This document shows, in pieces, positions 18,260 to 27,411 of a stretch of DNA of 64,000 nt (position 1 is its first letter; every line of letters starts with the position of its first letter). Under the pieces are notes generated by a model. The model worked only from the letters and a program-made list of their open reading frames with translations, was not told where the DNA came from and ran no database searches. The position numbers and the translations under genes are program-made. This stretch comes from Saccharospirillum alexandrii (GTDB lineage Bacteria; Pseudomonadota; Gammaproteobacteria; Pseudomonadales; Natronospirillaceae): contig NZ_RCIP01000002.1 in assembly GCF_004000275.1 (NCBI RefSeq), positions 434,283 through 498,282 on the forward strand, read 5' to 3'.

Positions 18260-19171
18260 CTAACGTCCTCTCTTACCAGCAAACACCCCGGGAGAAAGGC
18301 CCTGGTGCCGAATAAATGCCATCCCGAAGGCGCTGGCAGATCCGTAACCGACCCGCTGGGCGATCTCCGTGTTGGACAGTCTGCCCTGCCGCAGTAGCGT
18401 TTTGGCGATAGCCATGCGCCAGTCCGTCACGTATTCCATTGGCGCGCGTCCGATTTCCTTTCGGAACTTCTCGAAGAAGCCAGAGCGGGACATGCCCGCG
18501 TCCTTTGCCAGCCGGGTGACGGAAATCGCGCCCCCCGCATCCAAATGGATGCGCCTCAAGGCGGCGGCCAATTGCGGATGGGACAGCCCGCGCAGCAGTC
18601 CCGGTGGCATGTCCAAGGCAGGCCCCGAGCGGAGCGCCTCAATGAGCAGTACCTCCAGCAGCCGCTCGAGAATCAGCGCGCGCCCCGGCCGGTCGGCACG
18701 AGTCTCCTCGTGTATCGCGGGCACGAGCGCCATCAGACGATCATGCCCGGAGACGTGGATCATTTCGGGCAGCAGTGACACCAGCAAGTCCCTGGCGAGC
18801 GTTTCAAAGCGGCAATGCCCGACCAGTGCGCGCATGTTCACGGGGGCGTCCGCCGGGCCAAGGCGAACCCGCCCGGGCCCGATTTCAAGCGGCTGGCCCC
18901 TTCCCTTTGGCTCCGGAGACACTTCACTGGTCATGATAAAGCCATGCAGATCAGGAATCAGGACAAAGTCTCCGGCCGCCAGCGTAACCGGCTTACGGCC
19001 GGTAACCTCAACCCGACAGACCCCCTCGACGATCGCGCAATAGAATGGACTGGCCAGATCATGCCGCTCAACTTGCCACTGGCCACCCGCCTCGACCATT
19101 TTCGAGATAGACACCGCCGGTTTAAGCAACGTGACAACACTGGATAAGGGGTCATCGATACCTTCAAACAC
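18260..19171 (-). CDS. AraC-family regulator with cupin sensor domain
   Basis: 303 residues from a GTG start, which keeps the family N-terminus (DDPLSSVVTLLKPAVSISKM). The N-terminal cupin_6 sensor (~10-190) includes GFIMTSEV and the LPEMIHVSG region. The C-terminal AraC HTH pair (~200-300) shows VTRLAKDAGMSRSGFFEKFR and IAQRVGYGSASAFGMAFIRH. This type is commonly found divergent from the oxidoreductase genes it controls, here an SDR and a hydrolase at 19269-21020. A degenerate copy of the 3' ~100 bp lies at 32809-32921. Confidence 0.85.
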   Translation of the reverse strand: MFEGIDDPLSSVVTLLKPAVSISKMVEAGGQWQVERHDLASPFYCAIVEGVCRVEVTGRKPVTLAAGDFVLIPDLHGFIMTSEVSPEPKGRGQPLEIGPGRVRLGPADAPVNMRALVGHCRFETLARDLLVSLLPEMIHVSGHDRLMALVPAIHEETRADRPGRALILERLLEVLLIEALRSGPALDMPPGLLRGLSHPQLAAALRRIHLDAGGAISVTRLAKDAGMSRSGFFEKFRKEIGRAPMEYVTDWRMAIAKTLLRQGRLSNTEIAQRVGYGSASAFGMAFIRHQGLSPGVFAGKRGR

Positions 19172-19268
19172 TTTTTGGACTCATGATGATTTATTATGGA
19201 TATTTGTATATAGCATGAACGGATTTGACTGTCTATTCTCCCCTCCTCGTCAAACAAGGAGACCAGAT

Positions 19269-20027
19269 ATGCCCCGTATACTCATCACCGGTACCTCTTC
19301 GGGCTTCGGCCAGGCCATCGCCACGCAATTCCTCGACCGGGGATGGGAGGTTATCGCCACGATGCGACATCCTGCCCCCGAGGGCTTGCCCGTTTCGGAC
19401 AACCTGCGCCTGCTGCCCCTCGACGTCACCGACGCGGACAGCATCGCCGCAGCCATTGCGGAAGCGGGCCCGCTCGACGCCCTGGTTAACAACGCCGGCG
19501 TCGGCATGCTAAACGTGCTTGAAGGTGCAGACATTGCCCGCGCCCGCGAGCTCTTCGAGACCAACGTGCTGGGAACCATGGCCATGGCCCGCGCCGTGAT
19601 GCCAGACATGCGCAGCCGCAGACGCGGCGTGATCGTCAACATCAGTTCCAGCGTGACCCTGCGCCCGCTGCCCGCCCTGTCGATCTACAGCGCTAGCAAG
19701 GCGGCGGTCAATGCCTTCACCGAGAGCTTCGCGCTGGAAGCTGCAGAATTTGGCGTCCGCACCCGGCTGGTCCTGCCCGGCAGCTCGCCCGAGACCTCCT
19801 TCGGAAGCAATGCCGTGGCACGGATGGGCATGGACGTGCCTGAAGCCTATGGCCAGTTCGTGCAGGCCTATTTCCAGAGCCTGCAGTCCGCCACCGAAAA
19901 GACACAGGCCCACGATGTTGCACTGGCCGTCTGGCGCGCCGTCACCGATGAAACCGCTCCGATGAAGCTGCCCGCCGGAGCCGACGCCGAAACCTGGTTC
20001 CACGAAGAAGGCCTCTCCGCAGCCTAA
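19269..20027 (+). CDS. Short-chain dehydrogenase/reductase
   Basis: 252 residues with AAGGAG before the ATG. This is a classical SDR: the cofactor motif is TGTSSGFGQAIA near the N-terminus, NNAGVGM follows, the Ser of the active site is in NISSSVTLRPL and the YxxxK motif is YSASKAA. The NADP or NAD preference is not evident. It is divergent from the AraC regulator and followed 54 nt later by an alpha/beta hydrolase, suggesting a small inducible catabolic or detoxification unit. The substrate is unknown. Confidence 0.85.
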   Translation: MPRILITGTSSGFGQAIATQFLDRGWEVIATMRHPAPEGLPVSDNLRLLPLDVTDADSIAAAIAEAGPLDALVNNAGVGMLNVLEGADIARARELFETNVLGTMAMARAVMPDMRSRRRGVIVNISSSVTLRPLPALSIYSASKAAVNAFTESFALEAAEFGVRTRLVLPGSSPETSFGSNAVARMGMDVPEAYGQFVQAYFQSLQSATEKTQAHDVALAVWRAVTDETAPMKLPAGADAETWFHEEGLSAA

Positions 20028-20081
20028 CGAACAGGGTGCGGCAGAGCTGCCGCGCCTGCCTATTTAAAACGAGACTAATAG

Positions 20082-21020
20082 ATGAACCGACTGATCAATC
20101 CATCCAACACCATACCGACCCCGGCCCCCTCCCTGACCGTGGCCTACACGCCAATCCGCCTGGAAATACCGGGACGCCAACCGCTGGAGCTGCGCCTTAC
20201 CGCGCCGGCCACCGGGGATGCCCTGCCGATCGTGATCCTGTCGCACGGATTCGGGCCGTCGAACTATATTCCTTCGAAAGACGGCTACGCCCCGCTTGCC
20301 CAGTTCTGGGCCGAACGGGGCATTGCCGTCATTCAACCAACGCATGCCAGTTCACGGAGCAGCGGACTGGACCCCGACTTACCTACAGGCCCCTTTTTCT
20401 GGCGCGAGCGCGTGGAAGAGATGCGCGCCATCCTCGACCAACTGGATGAGATAGCACGACAGGCTCCCGCTATCGCAGGACGGCTGGACCACGACCGAAT
20501 CGCGGTGGCAGGCCACTCCTTCGGCGGCCATACCTGCAGCCTGCTGCTTGGCGGGCGTTTACAGGGGGAGAATTTCTCTGATCCGCGCATTTGCGCTGGC
20601 ATCTTGCTGGCGACTCTGGGGCGTGGCGGCGCCGACCTGAAGCCCGAGCATGCTCAGCGCTTTCCCTTCTTCGACGTGGATTTCAGTGGCATCGAATTGC
20701 CAACCCTCGTGGTCTGCGGCGCCGAAGATGACCCTCATTTCACGCCACGCGGTCCAGAGTGGCACGCGGATGCCTTTCACGACGCACCAGGGGCCGACGC
20801 ACTGCTGACAATTAATGGCGTGGGCCATGGGCTGGGCGGAATCGCCGGGCTCGACGCGAAAGAGACAGAAGTAGAGGACCCGGACGCGCTGGAAGCGACG
20901 CGGCGTATAACACTGGCCTGGCTGAGGCGCATATTCGCCATTGAGCAAGACACCTGGATACAGAGCCAGACCGCACTCCAGGGCAGTGCGTCTGCTATCG
21001 CGAAAACCACAGTGAGATAA
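20082..21020 (+). CDS. Alpha/beta hydrolase (chlorophyllase/PAF-acetylhydrolase-like)
   Basis: 312 residues. The nucleophile elbow is in VAGHSFGGHTCSLLLGG. An oxyanion-type segment is VILSHGFGPSNYIPS. A late catalytic His is likely in NGVGHGLGGIAG, and an acid in VVCGAEDDPHFTPRG. The layout with DRIAVAGHSFGGH resembles plasma PAF-acetylhydrolase or chlorophyllase-like esterases. It has no signal peptide, so it is probably cytoplasmic. It is probably co-transcribed with the upstream SDR. The substrate is not known. Confidence 0.8.
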   Translation: MNRLINPSNTIPTPAPSLTVAYTPIRLEIPGRQPLELRLTAPATGDALPIVILSHGFGPSNYIPSKDGYAPLAQFWAERGIAVIQPTHASSRSSGLDPDLPTGPFFWRERVEEMRAILDQLDEIARQAPAIAGRLDHDRIAVAGHSFGGHTCSLLLGGRLQGENFSDPRICAGILLATLGRGGADLKPEHAQRFPFFDVDFSGIELPTLVVCGAEDDPHFTPRGPEWHADAFHDAPGADALLTINGVGHGLGGIAGLDAKETEVEDPDALEATRRITLAWLRRIFAIEQDTWIQSQTALQGSASAIAKTTVR

Positions 21021-21061
21021 CACTGAAGCGAGCTGCCACCGCCTGCCCGCAGCCTTTCTAA

Positions 21062-21097
21062 ACAGGACACTCCAGTTTACTAACTTGAGTGTCCTGT
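21062..21097. terminator. Bidirectional hairpin between convergent genes (GGACACTC palindrome)
   Basis: ACAGGACACTC (21062-21072) pairs perfectly with GAGTGTCCTGT (21087-21097). It sits between the hydrolase stop at 21020 and the convergent gene ending at 21107, so it probably terminates both. Its right side (ACTAACTT-GAGTGTCCTGT) resembles the end of the dispersed tail repeat seen at 28.5-46 kb. Confidence 0.65.
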
Positions 21098-21106
21098 ATG
21101 CCCTCG

Positions 21107-21868
21107 CTAGTCAGGTAACTTAAGTTCAATAATGTCAACTTTCACTCTGCCTTCAAACCCTTCTGTCGACCGTCCGTCAATACCTACGTCTGCTTCATTC
21201 TGGTTAAACGCCTTTACCATGACTGAAAAATTGTGGGTCCCTGCGGCTAATTCTGTCGTATAAAATATGTTCCACTCATGTCCATCCCCTGAAAGCGTGT
21301 CGTCGCCAATGATAGACAGCCGCTGGCTCGCTCCAATTTCAGGCTTCAGGCCATTAATATACAATGCGATCTCCACGCTTGTTCTTGCAGAAAACTCAGA
21401 GTTATAAGCGCGGCCATTGGCTTGGAAAATAATTAAGGAATTGTCGTTTGACACCTCGAACGACACGGTGTCCAGACCCGGCATGGCAGCAAATTCGTAA
21501 TTGACATACTGTACTACCGCATCTTCAGGGGTCGGTACGCTCTGTTGTCCGGGCTCACCCGTATAGGGAACAACGAACATACCGTCATCTCTAAGGAATA
21601 TTAGATCCGTTGCAAAATGTTTTGAGTACCCAACAACGCTGGGCCCGATATTATCTACGCGTGTCGTCAATGCACTAACAGCGGCTTCCAATGAATCAAG
21701 GCGCGCATCGTTATCACTGACTGCTGACGCTGTGGCCGAAAAGTTTTCATTCACCTCTGACGCAAGTGCAGGCTCACCACTTTCAAACTCATGTGGAATC
21801 GTCAGCTCTGCTGCAAAGCAGGCCGTAGTAAGAAAGGCGGAAAACAACACTAGAATACGTATAGGCAT
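21107..21868 (-). CDS. Secreted protein with N-terminal coiled coil, unknown function
   Basis: 253 residues from the ATG at 21868, which has AAGGAG 5-6 nt upstream. There is a signal peptide (MPIRILVLFSAFLTTACFAA). Next is a short coiled coil (ASAVSDNDARLDSLEAAVSA) of the kind that forms trimers in surface fibres, then a beta-rich C-terminal domain (TVSFEVSNDNSLIIFQANGR, TTELAAGTHNFSVMVKAFN) reminiscent of a jelly-roll or C1q-like fold. No enzymatic motif is seen. It is downstream of, and probably co-transcribed with, the small lipoprotein at 21905-22099. Confidence 0.65.
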   Translation of the reverse strand: MPIRILVLFSAFLTTACFAAELTIPHEFESGEPALASEVNENFSATASAVSDNDARLDSLEAAVSALTTRVDNIGPSVVGYSKHFATDLIFLRDDGMFVVPYTGEPGQQSVPTPEDAVVQYVNYEFAAMPGLDTVSFEVSNDNSLIIFQANGRAYNSEFSARTSVEIALYINGLKPEIGASQRLSIIGDDTLSGDGHEWNIFYTTELAAGTHNFSVMVKAFNQNEADVGIDGRSTEGFEGRVKVDIIELKLPD

Positions 21869-21904
21869 AAAAACTCCTTGAATGCTGTGCATTCGCTGTG
21901 ATGG

Positions 21905-22099
21905 CTACTGCCACCTGGTTTCTCCCCAATTGCTTTCATCCCAAACGGCTGATTCCGCCTCTGTTTGCGAGCTGTTCTTGTTGTCGTCGCCTTCACTACC
22001 GCAGCCTGCTAAAAGCATGCTGACCAAAATCGCAAAACTCAGATGCCTTAATTCCCTGCCGCACCTGACAATCGACTGAGATTTCTTGAAATATGTCAT
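21905..22099 (-). CDS. Small lipoprotein
   Basis: 64 residues. A charged N-region is followed by SFAILVSMLLAGC, a lipobox ending in Cys, then a short acidic tail that ends AVWDESNWGETRWQ. GAGGTG is located just before the ATG. The mature part is under 35 residues, too small for a fold by itself. It sits 36 nt upstream of the secreted coiled-coil gene, so the pair may work together at the envelope. Confidence 0.6.
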   Translation of the reverse strand: MTYFKKSQSIVRCGRELRHLSFAILVSMLLAGCGSEGDDNKNSSQTEAESAVWDESNWGETRWQ

Positions 22100-22395
22100 C
22101 TTTCACCTCTATCGAGGAATCGGTAATCTGCAAAGCGCCCCTTACAGGTTCGCGCTTTAAAGAGCCCCTCTTACCTCACCCCTGAAAGCCCATTCAGATA
22201 TGCATTGAACAAAAAACTAAACGTTCCAAAGTAAATCACCAACACCCAGGAACCACATAAAAAAAGCTCAAGGCTCAACCCACTGTATGATGCTGATCGT
22301 TTCTTCACCTCCGAATTGGCACATCGAAAGCCCTGGAGAAAGTGTAGACACTGTTTTCGGATACCCAAGGTCAACTCTTGAAATCAAACACTGTG

Positions 22396-24114
22396 CTAAG
22401 GCCCGACTGCGCCACCACTTAAACTAATGGATACACTGCCACCGTTGGTTGAAATACTCGTAGAGGCTTCATGAAAACCGGGAGACGAAGGCGAATAGGT
22501 GTAGTTAAACTGACAGCTCATCCCGGGTTCAATGCCCGCTGCGCAGTTTTGACTGCCAGAGAAATTGCTGTCAGAGACACCTCCACCGGCGAAGTCATTC
22601 AACGTAGTGGCGCCCACGTTTGTGATAACGACTGATAGCGTGTCGCTGCTGCTATTCGGAGACACTGTGCCAAAATTTAACACCGAGGGAGACGCCCGCA
22701 GTTCAGGCCCAATACCACGCCCACTCATTTCAATCGTTACAGTACCAGCGTCGGTCGAGATCGACGTAGAACCGGAAAACTCGCCTTCCTCATCGGGCAG
22801 GAAAGTATATGTGAATTCACAGGTGTTACCCGGTGCTAAGCCACCCGCACAGTTCTGAAAGCCATTGAAGTTTGCTCCGCTGACTCCGCCGCCGGCGAAG
22901 TTGGACAAAATCTCATCCCCCATATTTTCTATGCTCACGCTCTGCGCTGGGCTTACATCGCCAACCGGAACCGGCCCGAAATCCAACACCAGGGGAGAAG
23001 CCCGCATGTCAGCTCCCTCCGTGGGGAGACTGCCCGCAGGCACGCCTTCACCTCTCACCTCAATGGAAAAGGATCCGGCATTGGTTGACGAGTTGGACGT
23101 AGCGATAACCTCGCCGATCTCGGTGGGTTCAAAGGTAAATTGGTACTGGCAACTACTATCCGGCAAAACACCCCCGGCGCAATTTTGAGTGGCCGAGAAC
23201 GGAGCTGAACTTACAAAACCGCCCCCTGCAAAATCTGACAGGTCTGCCGCTCCTACGTTGCTAATTGCAACCTCTCGAGTCAGCGTTGCTCCAACTTCGA
23301 CCGGTCCAAAGTCGATAACTCTGGGAGTAACCCATAATTCAGGCCCAACACCGGTACCTCTGAAGTCCAGTGAAATACTGCCAACCGACGTTGAAATACT
23401 GGTGAAGCCTTCGATTTCACCGACACTCTCAGGTGTAAACCGATAGTTGAACGAGCAACTGTTGCCCGGTGCTAATCCGCCTGCGCAATCCTGGCTGCCA
23501 GTGAAATGACGATTAGACGGACCACCGCCCGCAAATGAGTCAATGACCTCGTTACCCTGGTTAGTCAGCGTAATACTCAGAACATCACTCATACTCCCCA
23601 CACCCTGGGGGCCGAAGTTCAATTGCTGTGTATCTACCCACAGTGGCGAGCCAACGCCTGCGCCCGTTAACGTTACGGCAACGGCGCCTGCGCTGGTATC
23701 CAGGGTGGACTCAGCATCGTTACGGCCATTCAGGGTCGGTGAATAGGTGTAAGTAAGCGCACAACTCGAACCCGGTAACAATGGGCTACAGGTTTGATCA
23801 AGGGAATATCGACCACTGTTGGGTATTCCGCCGGTAAAGCCGGTAACCTCTTCAGTTCCGGTATTGGTCACCCACACGGTTTTCTCGGACATCAGACCAG
23901 AGGCAACGGTGCCGAAATCCAGACTGTTAGAAGAGAGCGTGACCTCGCTCGTCAAACTCGTTGAATTGTCGTCATCAGACGCGTCTGTCGTGTCACTGCT
24001 GTTGGATTCGCTCGGCTCGCAACCGGACAACAGTATGACGGAAGCCAATGCCAGCCAAAGCGCGCTCATCAACTTCGTACGGAAAGCAGCAGTGATGCTC
24101 AATTCACATGGCAT
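22396..24114 (-). CDS. Lipoprotein with five choice-of-anchor (ASPM-SPD-2-Hydin-like) repeats
   Basis: 572 residues from the ATG at 24114 (AAGGGA upstream; a TTG two codons earlier is an alternative). The lipoprotein signal ends ASVILLSGC. Five repeats of ~100 residues follow, each opening with a strand like LNFGPQGVG or IDFGPVEVG and carrying a Cys pair in the pattern QNCAGGLAPGNTC-x-F-x-Y. This is the choice-of-anchor D / ASH-type immunoglobulin-like array of extracellular bacterial proteins. It is probably a surface stalk or adhesion protein. No catalytic domain is present. The near-identical repeats could recombine. Confidence 0.8.
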   Translation of the reverse strand: MPCELSITAAFRTKLMSALWLALASVILLSGCEPSESNSSDTTDASDDDNSTSLTSEVTLSSNSLDFGTVASGLMSEKTVWVTNTGTEEVTGFTGGIPNSGRYSLDQTCSPLLPGSSCALTYTYSPTLNGRNDAESTLDTSAGAVAVTLTGAGVGSPLWVDTQQLNFGPQGVGSMSDVLSITLTNQGNEVIDSFAGGGPSNRHFTGSQDCAGGLAPGNSCSFNYRFTPESVGEIEGFTSISTSVGSISLDFRGTGVGPELWVTPRVIDFGPVEVGATLTREVAISNVGAADLSDFAGGGFVSSAPFSATQNCAGGVLPDSSCQYQFTFEPTEIGEVIATSNSSTNAGSFSIEVRGEGVPAGSLPTEGADMRASPLVLDFGPVPVGDVSPAQSVSIENMGDEILSNFAGGGVSGANFNGFQNCAGGLAPGNTCEFTYTFLPDEEGEFSGSTSISTDAGTVTIEMSGRGIGPELRASPSVLNFGTVSPNSSSDTLSVVITNVGATTLNDFAGGGVSDSNFSGSQNCAAGIEPGMSCQFNYTYSPSSPGFHEASTSISTNGGSVSISLSGGAVGP

Positions 24115-24615
24115 ACTCAATTCCCTTTTTAACGCCTACTCGTGCTACACGCAGTCTAGGCGACGTAGGTCATATTTCAACTCGGATACGAACCATCACT
24201 GGATTGGGCGTTCCCATAGCTGCTAACGCAGGCAACCGTCACCTGTACTCCTGTGCGCTCGGGAGCTATTTCAAACTGGTGTTTAAAACACCGGACACAA
24301 TGCGAGTGATGAGAAAACCCTGCCAACAAAAGGGCTAGCAGGGCCAGATGGATACCCATTTAAATTACACACTGTAACGATGGGTGATTACACAGTACCC
24401 AGTGCGGAATTGACACTGAGGTGGCTGGCCTGACAAGCTGAGCGAAACGGGTAAGACCACACTTCCCTGCACCTATCACGTATTGTCTGGCAATAGCTTT
24501 GTTTGATTGGTAGACAATAAAGAACCACTTGTCCTCTTCGTTTCGTAGTTATTGGGCAAAGCATTGCGCCTTGTTCAACTACAGTACTTGTATTGAACGG
24601 GTCCAAGGAGGACAG
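24115..24615. other. Intergenic region containing a palindromic repeat
   Basis: About 500 bp between divergent genes. It contains one copy of the dispersed palindrome (24351-24390). A 60-codon minus-strand frame starting in that palindrome is hydrophobic at its N-terminus but lacks a ribosome site, so I do not call it a gene. The promoter for 24616 should lie at ~24490-24590. Confidence 0.4.
24351..24390. repeat. Dispersed GACACCCATC-type palindrome, copy 1 (degenerate)
   Basis: GATACCCAT ... ACACTGTAACGATGGGTGAT: the right arm and inner TGTAACGATGGGTG match the well-conserved copies at 36106 and 45646, while the left arm has diverged. Confidence 0.7.
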
Positions 24616-25257
24616 ATGAGACCATTGTTATGCTGTGTACTGGCGTTATTCATATCGACCAGTACCCAAAGCGTTGCGCAAAACCTGGAAGTACTGGTAA
24701 CGCCGTTCCCGCCGTTTGTGGACGCCAACGCAGACGACGGCGGTATCGCCTGGTCTGCCCTGTCTGACTTTGCCTCCGCCAAGGGCGTTCAAGTGAGCCC
24801 CGTTTACCGACCCACCGCCCGTATCTTCTCGCAAGTCGACAACGATAACTGGCAAGCATCACTCGTATCGATACCCCTGGCACCAAACGTTGCCGTCATA
24901 GAATACAGCAACTCGGAAGTAAGCTATGGCGTGTTCACAAACGACGCGTCCATGACGTCGCTGCGTAACCTGAAGATCGCTACGATTCGCACCAATTCGC
25001 GCAGCGGTTTTCACAGAGAAATGGAAATGGCGGGCGCGGTTATCGTTGAAGTCGATTCATTAAATCAGGGGTATCGTATGATTCGAGCGGGGCGCGTAGA
25101 CGCCGTGTTGGGTGTCGGAATAGATGGCGTTGCCATAGGTGCACAAAACCCCGAAGCACTACATATGTCGGTTCAACTCGCGGTGCTTCCGTTTACGGTG
25201 TTTGTAAACAAGAACACCCCGCAGGGACGGGAAGCCGTCAGATTGCTCACGCCATGA
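24616..25257 (+). CDS. Periplasmic solute-binding-like protein (SBP_bac_3 type)
   Basis: 213 residues. An excellent ribosome site (AAGGAGG) precedes the ATG. The signal peptide is MRPLLCCVLALFISTSTQSV with cleavage at AQN. The mature protein starts with a strand LEVLVTPFPPFVDA and continues through ASLVSIPLAPNVAVIEYSNS, LRNLKIATIRTNSRSG, YRMIRAGRVDAVLGVG and LPFTVFVNKNTPQG, the order seen in small type-3 solute-binding proteins. No transporter genes are adjacent. It resembles the protein at 6062-6715 in length and design. Function is unknown; ligand sensing or orphan uptake are both possible. Confidence 0.7.
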   Translation: MRPLLCCVLALFISTSTQSVAQNLEVLVTPFPPFVDANADDGGIAWSALSDFASAKGVQVSPVYRPTARIFSQVDNDNWQASLVSIPLAPNVAVIEYSNSEVSYGVFTNDASMTSLRNLKIATIRTNSRSGFHREMEMAGAVIVEVDSLNQGYRMIRAGRVDAVLGVGIDGVAIGAQNPEALHMSVQLAVLPFTVFVNKNTPQGREAVRLLTP

Positions 25258-25490
25258 CTCGTACTCGTTACAGGTCATCGACGGTTCGATGGGATAAGAA
25301 TAAATGCTCTTCTCTGGATACCCATTGCACTTACACACAGGAACGCTTCGAGTCCATTCCACGCAGGGCCATATATCTACGATTTGTTATTGCTGCATCC
25401 TCGACTGACCAGTTGATTCTACAATCGAGCCACTACGGTGAGTCTGTAACTAGCCGCTCGGCTCTCTACCCATAACTCTAACTAGCCCGG

Positions 25491-25757
25491 TCAACCTACC
25501 ATTAGTAAAATAATTATTAAAAACGGCATGACGAACGCTATTAAGAAACAAGGTACGATAACAGATAGGATGGGACGGTCTCTGCGCGATCTCAAGTATA
25601 TAAAATTGGCCAGCCCCGTTGCTGGTATTGCAAACATACCAAGCAGCAATGCCGCTAAGCCAGCCCAGGAGCCATTGCCCGTGTTCATCGCTATGACAAT
25701 CATCACAAATAGGGCTTGAGCCAAAACGGGCAGCAAAATTCCGATAACGTATCGCAT
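25491..25757 (-). CDS. Small integral membrane protein
   Basis: 88 residues with three predicted membrane helices (YVIGILLPVLAQALFVMIVI, WAGLAALLLGMFAIPATGLA, ILSVIVPCFLIAFVMPFLII) separated by a short basic loop (YLRSRRDRP). GGAG lies 5 nt before the ATG, which decides this start over a longer overlapping frame. No family is recognised. Confidence 0.65.
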   Translation of the reverse strand: MRYVIGILLPVLAQALFVMIVIAMNTGNGSWAGLAALLLGMFAIPATGLANFIYLRSRRDRPILSVIVPCFLIAFVMPFLIIILLMVG

Positions 25758-26175
25758 TTTTTCTCCAATAATAAGGGGTTATTACCGAGTATACCCAACC
25801 TATGCCATACCAAATAAAGAGTACCTGCCAGGTCCCTCGTCTCCACTGCTTAACAAGAAATCTACCTTGATCAATCAGGTAACGCCAATAAAGGCCCATT
25901 CCGATTGCCCCACAAGACTTGCCCCTAAGAGATATTAACAGAGCAGTCCAGCCTGGATACCCACCACCTGTAATAGCATTAAGCTATAGAATCAAAGCCC
26001 TTTATAGCCCAATAGTACGAAAATCCATATTAGCTCGCCCCGGGGTACGAAACGGTCAGGCTGCTATTAGACCCGTTCGCCAGCTAACAATGCTGAGTGC
26101 CACTTAACCTAAGTCAATGCGAAACACGCATCTCCTTGGATATCGTCTCTTGGACTGACCACCAAGGACACTGAC
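25758..26175. other. Gene-poor region with degenerate repeat fragments
   Basis: 418 bp without a supportable gene. GGATACCCACC near 25953 followed by a TATAG-rich stretch resembles fragments seen at ~37.55 and ~48.2 kb, suggesting eroded repeat material. Confidence 0.35.
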
Positions 26176-26787
26176 ATGAACCTGAGTTTAGCAACATACG
26201 TCACAATCGTTTTGATCAGCGCAGCACTTGTCTGCCTCCAACCCACCGCCATGGCACAGGGGTTTGATAACGAGGTAAATATTTCGTTGTTTACCCTGGC
26301 CAATTTGACCGACGACTCACCCGAGTACGGGCACCTGGAGCTCGCCAGGAAACTGAACGACCACCAGTACCTCGGGTTGGAGTTCATTACATGGACCTAT
26401 AAAGCGCCCCTTGGCATTCCCTATGGTGACTCTTTTGGCGACGCCAGCGAGAACTACCCGGGTCGGGTTCGGGACCTTGGTATCGGGCTGACCTTCAAGC
26501 ACTTTTTTACCCACAGACTGTTTGTCAAACTGCACGCGACACCGCTGGTTCAGTTCTATACCGACGAAGCAGGGGAACCAATACAGCAGGGCTTTCAGCT
26601 CTTTACCGCAGCTCGACTGGGGTACAACTGGTCTTGGTCGCACGATCGATTTTTCATTGAGCCCACCATCGCCGCAACGAGCTGGCCTGTGCGAACTCAT
26701 GTACCTGATGCATTCGAATCGCGTGACGATCAATGGGCCACCTATTTCCTATTCGAGCCCGGCTTGAATATTGGCTTTAGGTTTTGA
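26176..26787 (+). CDS. Outer-membrane beta-barrel protein
   Basis: 203 residues. The signal peptide is MNLSLATYVTIVLISAALVC, cleaved near AMAQ. AAGGA lies 8 nt before the ATG. Strand-like segments (YLGLEFITWTYK, LGIGLTFKHFFTHRLFVKLH, FQLFTAARLGYNWSWSHDRF, LFEPGLNIGFRF) and the C-terminal Phe fit an outer-membrane barrel. The alternation of aromatic residues is also seen in PagL/acyloxyacyl-hydrolase-like barrels, but no catalytic His-Ser pair was found with confidence. Confidence 0.6.
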   Translation: MNLSLATYVTIVLISAALVCLQPTAMAQGFDNEVNISLFTLANLTDDSPEYGHLELARKLNDHQYLGLEFITWTYKAPLGIPYGDSFGDASENYPGRVRDLGIGLTFKHFFTHRLFVKLHATPLVQFYTDEAGEPIQQGFQLFTAARLGYNWSWSHDRFFIEPTIAATSWPVRTHVPDAFESRDDQWATYFLFEPGLNIGFRF

Positions 26788-26817
26788 CTCCGGGTTCTCC
26801 TAATGGCGCGGACAAAC

Positions 26818-27411
26818 TCAGGCGATGCTTCTAGTTGACAGCCGTTTGCGTATTCTGCTGAGCGATTCCGGTTGAACACCCAGGTAACTGGCAATCTGGT
26901 GTTGTGGGACTCGGTTCAGAAGCTCAGCCCGGTTTTCCATAAGGTACAGATACCGTTGCTCGGCTGTGGAGTTTTTGAACCGGAAATAGGAAGCCTGGTT
27001 CTCAGCCAGCTTCTCTTCACTGATGGTCAAACACAGTGATTTAAGCCTGGGGTACTTTTCAAAGGCGTCCTTCTCTATATCCGGGGTGCCTACGCTGAGA
27101 ATGCAATCCTCTACACACTCAATGTAATACTCTGACGGCTCGTTGTTGACAGCACAGACGGGCGATAGGGATTGAGACTCGGTATAGAACTCAGTCGTTT
27201 TCTCGTCACCCTCAAGGAGGTAAAAGCAACGGAGGCAGCCCTTAAGCACAAAGTAACTCTTATTCGATCGTTCCCCCTGCCTTAGCAGCAGCGTATTTTT
27301 CGGGTAGCGCCTGAACAGGTTCAACGCAATAATGGCGTTCCGCTCTTCATCTGTGAGAGTGATGTATTGTGCAATGTAGTCGAACAGCTGGCTTTCCAAT
27401 GGGGGCCTCAT
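26818..27411 (-). CDS. Crp/Fnr-family transcriptional regulator
   Basis: 197 residues. An N-terminal cyclic-nucleotide-binding-like beta roll (RYPKNTLLLRQGERSNKSYF, VLKGCLRCFYLLEGDEKTTE) is followed by a helical connector and a C-terminal HTH (VPQHQIASYLGVQPESLSRI). The cAMP-contact RxS/T signature is not evident and there is no FNR-type Cys cluster, so the effector is unknown. It is convergent with the barrel gene at 26176-26787 and upstream of, but divergent from, the DUF3455 gene. Confidence 0.8.
   Translation of the reverse strand: MRPPLESQLFDYIAQYITLTDEERNAIIALNLFRRYPKNTLLLRQGERSNKSYFVLKGCLRCFYLLEGDEKTTEFYTESQSLSPVCAVNNEPSEYYIECVEDCILSVGTPDIEKDAFEKYPRLKSLCLTISEEKLAENQASYFRFKNSTAEQRYLYLMENRAELLNRVPQHQIASYLGVQPESLSRIRKRLSTRSIA

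Noticed and set aside
24177-24359. 60-codon minus-strand frame with hydrophobic start
   Set aside because: Its start codon is created by the palindromic repeat, there is no Shine-Dalgarno and the C-terminal part is not domain-like.
25450-25899. 149-codon minus-strand frame overlapping the small membrane gene
   Set aside because: The 88-codon frame in the other phase has three clean membrane helices and GGAG at the start; the longer frame has neither.
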